DNA of 29,644 nt. Source: Candidatus Eiseniibacteriota bacterium. GTDB taxonomy: Bacteria > Orphanbacterota > Orphanbacteria > Orphanbacterales > Orphanbacteraceae. The position numbers and the translations under genes were made by a program. The DNA is taken from NCBI GenBank assembly GCA_024276995.1, contig JAJRWB010000013.1, positions 1 through 29,644 of the forward strand, given 5' to 3'. A model generated the notes under the pieces. It saw only the letters and a program-made list of their open reading frames with translations. It ran no database searches and was not told the origin of the DNA. This document shows positions 24,676 through 29,644 of this stretch, one piece after another. Position 1 is the stretch's first letter, and every line of letters starts with the position of its first letter.

Positions 24676-27600
24676 AGATCGTCGAACTTTCCATGCGAAA
24701 GCCGGTGACGGTGACGATGATCACCGTGGCGGCGCTCCTCTTCGGCATCGTGTCGCTCAGCCGTCTTCCGCTGAATCTCCTTCCCGAAATCTCTTATCCC
24801 ACGCTCACGATCCGGACGGAATACGCCGACGCCGCGCCGGCAGAGGTGGAGAAACTGATCACCGAGCCGCTCGAAGAGGCGGTCTCCGTCGTTCCCGGCC
24901 TCCGCCGGGTGCGCAGCGAATCCCGATCGGGCGTGTCGGAGATCTATCTCGAATTCGCATGGAAGACGGATATGGACTACGCCGCCCTCGACGTGCGCGA
25001 AAAGATCGATCTCATCAACCTCCCCGACGACGCCCTGTCGCCGACACTCCTTCGCTACGACCCTTCCCTCGACCCGATCATCCGTATCGGACTGTACGGC
25101 GAAAAGGATCTCGTCACCCTCCGCTTCCTGGGTGAAAGGCTGTTGAAGAAAGATCTCGAATCGCTCGAGGGGGTGGCGTCGGTGCGCGTCCGCGGCGGTC
25201 TCAAGGAGCAGATTCACGTCGATGTGGACGACGGGAAACTCGCGGCGCTCAATATCCCGATCACCACGGTATCGCAGTTTCTCACGAACCAGAATGTGAA
25301 CGCCGCCGGCGGCAGACTCCGCGACAGGGAGGCGGAGTTCCTCGTGCGGACGCTCAACGAATTCGGCTCCGCCGACGAGATCGAAGAGGCGGTGCTCTTC
25401 GAAGAGGAGGGACGCAGAATCCGTCTCGGCGACGTCGCCACCGTCACGAGGGGTTTCAAGGAGAGGGAGATGATCTCCCGGGTGCAAGGAAAGGACGCGG
25501 TGGAGCTGGCGCTCTTCAAGGAGGGGAACGCCAACACGGTGCGCGTCGCGAGGGCGGTAAAAAACCGGCTACGAAAACTGAACGAGAGTCTCCCGGCCGG
25601 CGTGCGCGCCGAACTTCTCTTCGACCAGTCGGTATTCATTGAAAGCTCGATCAACGATGTAAAATCGAATGCCGTTATCGGCGGGATTCTCGCGGTGCTG
25701 ATCCTCTACCTCTTTCTGAAGGAGAGGCGGAGCACGGCGATCATCTCTCTCGTCATCCCCGTGTCGATCGTGGCGACGTTCTTCGTGATGCAACAGTTCA
25801 AGGTTTCGCTGAACATCATGTCCCTCGGCGGGCTTGCCCTCGGTGTGGGCATGCTCGTGGACAACGCCATCGTCGTCCTCGAGGCGATCCATCGTCACCG
25901 CGCCCGCGGCCTCGATCCGTGGGACGCCACGCTCACCGGCGCCACCGAGGTGTCGCGCGCCGTGACCGCTTCGACGCTCACCACGGTGGCGGTCTTCCTC
26001 CCGATCATCTTCGTCGAAGGGATCGCGGGACAGATCTTCCGCGACCAGGCGCTTACCGTCACCGCATCGCTCCTCGTCTCTCTCGTGGCGGCGCTGACGC
26101 TGATCCCGGTGATGGCGAGTTTCGCTTCGCGCCGGAAAGAGCATGCCGGCGCCGCGGAAAACGAACCGCTGGAGACCGAAGCACCGGCAAGAACGGCTCC
26201 CAATCGGCGGCGCGCCGCGCCGGGGCTTCCCCTCCGGTTCTTCCGCATCCTCTACTTTCCCTTCCGCCGGCCGGTCCGGATCGCGGCGTTTCTTCTGAAG
26301 TGGCTCGGCCGCTTCCTCGTCGTACTCCTCCCGGGGCTCCTCCTCCGCTTCGGCCGACTCGCCGGCCGACTCCTCCTCCGGGGTCTCGACATCGTTCTGC
26401 GTCCCGTACAGGTACTCTTCGATGCGTCCTGGGAACGGACGGCCGCCGTCTATCCGGTAATCCTCGCAGGCGCCCTCGCGCGGCCGGGCCGGTCGATCGC
26501 CATCGCTCTCTTCTTAGCGGCCCTCGGCGCCGCGCTCATCCCGACGCTCGGCGTGGAACTGGTCCCACCGTTCACCCAGGGGGAGTTCGCCTTCCGGATC
26601 GAGCTGCCCCCCGGAACGCCCCTCGCGTCGACGGAAAACGCCGTCGCCGCCGTGGAGCGTTCGATCGCAGGCGATGAACGGGTGGCGGTGTTCTTCACTA
26701 CGGTGGGCGAGAGTCCCGAGCTGGGAAGCACAAGGAGCGAGAGGCGGGAGAATGTGGCGCAAATCAACGTGGCCGTCTTTCGCCGCGAAGACCGCTCCGG
26801 TGAGGCGGAGGTGATCGAATCGATCCGGGAGGCGATCGAGTCGAGGCCCGATATGGAATACACCTTTCGCCGGCCGAGTTATTTCAGCTTCAAAACACCG
26901 GTGGAGATCGACGTATTCGGCTACGATCTCGACGCCCTCGGCCGGTACGCTTCGCTTCTCGCCGCGAAACTCTCGACGAAAGAGGGATTCTACGATGTGC
27001 GAAGCAGCCTCGAGGAGGGAAGCCCGGAAGTGCTCGTCCGCTTCCGGCGCGATAGGATGGCGGCGCTCGACCTCGATCTCGAGTCGGTCTCGCAGACGCT
27101 CCGCAATAAGATCCGCGGCGACGTGGCGACCCGCCTCAAGGAGAAAGACAGGCAGATCGACATCCTGGTGCGCACCGCGAATGCGGCGACACTCGATCTC
27201 GAAGATGTGGAGAACCTCGTGGTAAGCCAGGTGGACGGTATCCCGATCCCACTCTCATCGGTGGCGGACATCCGCCTCGGCCGCGGCCCTTCACAGATCA
27301 CCCACATCGGGCAGCAAAGAGCCGCCGTCATACGGGCGAACCTTTCGGGGCGCGATCTCGGGAGCGCGTCACGGGAAATCGGCGCGCTTCTCGCCGAGTA
27401 TCCTCCCCCCCGCTCTCTCGAGGCATCGCTCGGCGGACAGAACGAAGAGATTTCCACTTCCTTCCGGAGCCTTCTTCTCGCCGCCTTCCTCGCCGTGTTC
27501 ATGGTCTACCTCGTCATGGCGAGCCAGTTCGAGTCGTTCCTTCATCCCTTCGTCATTCTTCTCACCGTTCCTCTCGGCATGGTGGGCGTGGTGTTCGCCC

Positions 27601-27962
27601 TCTTCCTCACCGGAACGGCGATCAGCATCGTCGTGCTCATCGGCGCGGTGATGCTCACCGGCATCGTGGTAAACAACGCCATCGTACTCATCGACTTCAT
27701 CAACCAGCGCCGTCGCGCCGGGCGCGTGAAGAGAGATGCCATCCTTGACGGAGCGAAGGCGCGCCTCAGACCGATCCTGATGACCACGCTCACCACGGTG
27801 CTCGGCCTCCTCCCGATGGCGACCGGCCTGGGCGAAGGAGCGGAGATCCGCGCCCCCATGGCGATCGCCGTGATCGGCGGGCTCCTCCTTTCGACACTTC
27901 TCACACTCGTGGTGATTCCCGTCGTCTACTCCACTCTCGACAAGAGGCCGATGGCGCGATGA
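24672..27962 (+). CDS. RND family efflux transporter (AcrB/HAE-like), permease 1
   Basis: This 1096-residue proton-driven efflux pump has the usual two-fold layout of TM1, a porter loop and TMs 2-6, then TM7, a second porter loop and TMs 8-12. The TM4 motif is GMLVDNAIVVLE with D397. AcrB has a pair of Asp there and many HAE relatives have D-N, as here. The matching second-half motif is VVNNAIVLIDFIN (N1001, N1002). It is longer than AcrB because of a basic, Pro-rich and hydrophobic insert of roughly 100 residues between TM6 and TM7 (about 480-590). ATGA overlaps couple it to the adaptor before it and the second pump after it. Confidence 0.93.
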   Translation: MKIVELSMRKPVTVTMITVAALLFGIVSLSRLPLNLLPEISYPTLTIRTEYADAAPAEVEKLITEPLEEAVSVVPGLRRVRSESRSGVSEIYLEFAWKTDMDYAALDVREKIDLINLPDDALSPTLLRYDPSLDPIIRIGLYGEKDLVTLRFLGERLLKKDLESLEGVASVRVRGGLKEQIHVDVDDGKLAALNIPITTVSQFLTNQNVNAAGGRLRDREAEFLVRTLNEFGSADEIEEAVLFEEEGRRIRLGDVATVTRGFKEREMISRVQGKDAVELALFKEGNANTVRVARAVKNRLRKLNESLPAGVRAELLFDQSVFIESSINDVKSNAVIGGILAVLILYLFLKERRSTAIISLVIPVSIVATFFVMQQFKVSLNIMSLGGLALGVGMLVDNAIVVLEAIHRHRARGLDPWDATLTGATEVSRAVTASTLTTVAVFLPIIFVEGIAGQIFRDQALTVTASLLVSLVAALTLIPVMASFASRRKEHAGAAENEPLETEAPARTAPNRRRAAPGLPLRFFRILYFPFRRPVRIAAFLLKWLGRFLVVLLPGLLLRFGRLAGRLLLRGLDIVLRPVQVLFDASWERTAAVYPVILAGALARPGRSIAIALFLAALGAALIPTLGVELVPPFTQGEFAFRIELPPGTPLASTENAVAAVERSIAGDERVAVFFTTVGESPELGSTRSERRENVAQINVAVFRREDRSGEAEVIESIREAIESRPDMEYTFRRPSYFSFKTPVEIDVFGYDLDALGRYASLLAAKLSTKEGFYDVRSSLEEGSPEVLVRFRRDRMAALDLDLESVSQTLRNKIRGDVATRLKEKDRQIDILVRTANAATLDLEDVENLVVSQVDGIPIPLSSVADIRLGRGPSQITHIGQQRAAVIRANLSGRDLGSASREIGALLAEYPPPRSLEASLGGQNEEISTSFRSLLLAAFLAVFMVYLVMASQFESFLHPFVILLTVPLGMVGVVFALFLTGTAISIVVLIGAVMLTGIVVNNAIVLIDFINQRRRAGRVKRDAILDGAKARLRPILMTTLTTVLGLLPMATGLGEGAEIRAPMAIAVIGGLLLSTLLTLVVIPVVYSTLDKRPMAR

Positions 27963-29644
27963 ACCTCTCCGGCTTCTCGCTGCGCCGGCCGGTCACGGTG
28001 ATCGTCGCCACTCTCGCCGTCATGGTGCTCGGCCTCGTCAGCCTTCCCCGGCTGAAACTCGACTTCCTGCCGAAGATGGAGCTCCCGTTCATCGCCGTCT
28101 GGATCCCCTAGCCGAACTCGATTCCCGACCAGGTGGAGAAGGAGATCACCCGCCCGGTGGAAGAGGTGATGGCCACCCTCGGCGGCGTGAAGGAGATGCG
28201 CTCCAGCTCGGGACGGGACGGGGCGTGGGTGATGGTAGAGTTCGACTTCGGCAAGTCGGTGAGCGTGCTCCGACTCGAAGTGCGGGAGAAGATGGAGCAG
28301 GCGCGCACGCTCCTTCCGGAAGACCTGAAAGATTACTTCATCTTCACGTTCGACTCGAACGACATACCGATCATGGTGGGGCGGATCAGCGCCCCGGGCA
28401 GGGATCTCGCGGGGGAGTACGACCTGCTCGAGCGGAGGATTTTAAACCCGATGCGACGGGTGGACGGTGTCGGCCGGGTGGAGGTGGACGGCGTCTCGCC
28501 GAAGGAGATCACGATCTACCTCCATCTCGACAAGCTCGTGGAGCACTCGGTCGACGCGGATCGTCTCTTCCGGCTTCTCCAGAAGAACAACGTCGACTTC
28601 TCCCTCGGGAGGGTGTTCGACTCCGGCCGGCGCCTGGCGGTCCGCTCCCTCGGCCGGTTCCGCTCGATCGACGACGTGAAGAACCTGGCCGTGAATACAT
28701 CCGGAATCCGTCTGAAGGACGTGGCCGATGTGGTCTACGCCGAGCCGGCGCCGAACTACTACCGCCGTCTCAACGGCGAGCCTGCCATCGCCTTCGAGAT
28801 CCGCAAGGCGTCGGGCGCGAACATCGTGGAAGTGTCGGACGGGATTCACGACGTTCTCGAGCGGATCGCCCGCGATCCGGCGCTCGACGGGCTCGAAGTG
28901 GTCCTCTTCTTCGACCAGGCGGATGATATCCGCCAATCGTTGAACGGCCTGCTGCAGTCGGGACTCGTCGGCTCCCTCTTCGCCGTGGGCGTGCTCTTCT
29001 TCTTTCTCCGCCGGCTGCAGGCGACGCTCATCGTGGCGATCGCCATCCCCTTCTCCGTCACCGCGACGCTCGTTTATCTCTACCTCACCGGGCACACGCT
29101 GAACGTGCTCTCCATGATGGGGTTGATGCTCGCCGTCGGGATGCTCGTGGACAACGCCATCGTGGTGCTCGAGTCGATCTTCAAGCGACGCGAGGAGGGG
29201 GAGTCGGCCCTCGAGTCGGCCCGCACCGGATCACGGGAAGTGGCGATGGCGGTGACCGCGTCGACCCTCACGTCGGTGATCGTCTTCGCGCCGATCATCC
29301 TGTCGGGCGGAAACCAACTCACCCTCTTTCTCTCCGAGGTGGGCGTAACCATCTCGGTCACCCTCATCTTATCGCTCGTCGTCTGCCTCACCCTCGTTCC
29401 CCTTCTCGCCGCGCGATTGAAGATCGCCCGCGGCCGGGGCGAGTTCGCCTTCCTCTCGCGCCTGCGCGGCTTGTACGGCCGTGTACTGAACTGGACCGCC
29501 ATCCGCCACCCACTCCTCACGGGAGTGCTCTTCCTCCCGATCATCGTGGCGCTCACCGTCGGGGCGGCGAAGCTCACCGGCTTCGGCCCGGCGGACGACG
29601 ACGACACGACCGGTATGAAGCAGAACAACCTCTACGTCCGCCTC
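27959..29644 (+). CDS. RND efflux transporter, permease 2, with in-frame TAG; cut by window end
   Basis: This second AcrB-like pump begins at the ATG overlapping the previous stop (ATGA). TM1 and the start of the porter domain read normally to FIAVWIP. TAG then occurs at 28109-28111 (codon 51), followed in the same frame by PNSIPDQVEKEITRPVEE. RND proteins commonly have a P-Y-P-N/G sequence here, so a Tyr codon changed in its third base (TAC or TAT to TAG) is likely. The frame stays open for over 1,500 nt afterwards, including the TM4 motif GMLVDNAIVVLES, to the window edge. It may form a heteromeric pump with permease 1, as in MdtBC; this is inference. The 3' end is not seen. Confidence 0.85.

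Noticed and set aside
10235-28111. TAG reassigned to Tyr in this genome
   Set aside because: pstS ends normally at TAG, only one of the two internal TAG codons points to Tyr, and another gene is broken by TAA. No suppressor tRNA is visible in the window.
1-29644. CRISPR arrays, tRNA/rRNA genes, transposases, att sites
   Set aside because: None recognised by eye on either strand. Only coding repeats and short palindromes are present.

Overview
The window looks like a chromosomal segment of a GC-rich, Gram-negative-type bacterium. It encodes an outer-membrane porin ending in Phe, several lipobox lipoproteins, two RND pumps, and a secreted protein with a C-terminal FlgD/T9SS-like Ig domain. Together with several sulfatase-like proteins ending in an L-x-x-L-G-Y tail, this suggests an uncultured FCB-superphylum lineage (Eisenbacteria/Krumholzibacteria-like). 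That placement is inference from gene style; no rRNA or tRNA gene is visible.

Phosphate block (222-8262, + strand): a PhoB-like regulator and PhoR-like kinase overlap by ATGA. They are followed by pstS, pstC, pstA, pstB, phoU and a phosphate-selective-type porin. Four 7-bp repeats at an exact 11-bp pitch lie upstream of pstS (2710-2749) and have the layout of a PHO box. pstC carries a single-base frameshift and phoU an in-frame TAA. Then come a cyclophilin lipoprotein (- strand) and a large secreted CehA/McbA-like protein (+ strand) with an in-frame TAG.

Metal(loid)/corrinoid block (14764-11303, - strand): this is the most interesting part of the window. Five tightly overlapping genes encode an ArsR-family repressor, a SAM methyltransferase, an HgcA-like corrinoid/membrane protein fused to an HgcB-like 2x[4Fe-4S] ferredoxin with a cysteine-rich tail, a membrane-anchored thioredoxin-fold protein with a C-x-C motif, and CcdA. 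An inverted repeat overlaps a good -35 element upstream. The operon reads as an inducible membrane module combining a methyl donor, corrinoid carrier, electron supply and thiol reductant. Its substrate (mercury, arsenic, selenium or another) cannot be read from sequence.

Right-hand block: a membrane sulfatase-like protein (-), a 15-residue-repeat surface protein (+), ThiD overlapping a sulfatase-like lipoprotein (+), a second such lipoprotein (-), and a GT-C type membrane glycosyltransferase (+). All three sulfatase-like proteins have Thr where sulfatases have the formylglycine Cys/Ser. The window ends in an efflux operon: an adaptor and two overlapping RND transporters. The second has an in-frame TAG at a position where relatives usually have Tyr, and it runs off the window end.

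Four conserved genes are therefore interrupted by single lesions (one -1 frameshift, one TAA, two TAG) while their sequence stays intact on both sides. Assembly/consensus error, recent pseudogenization and readthrough are all possible; sequence alone does not decide between them.
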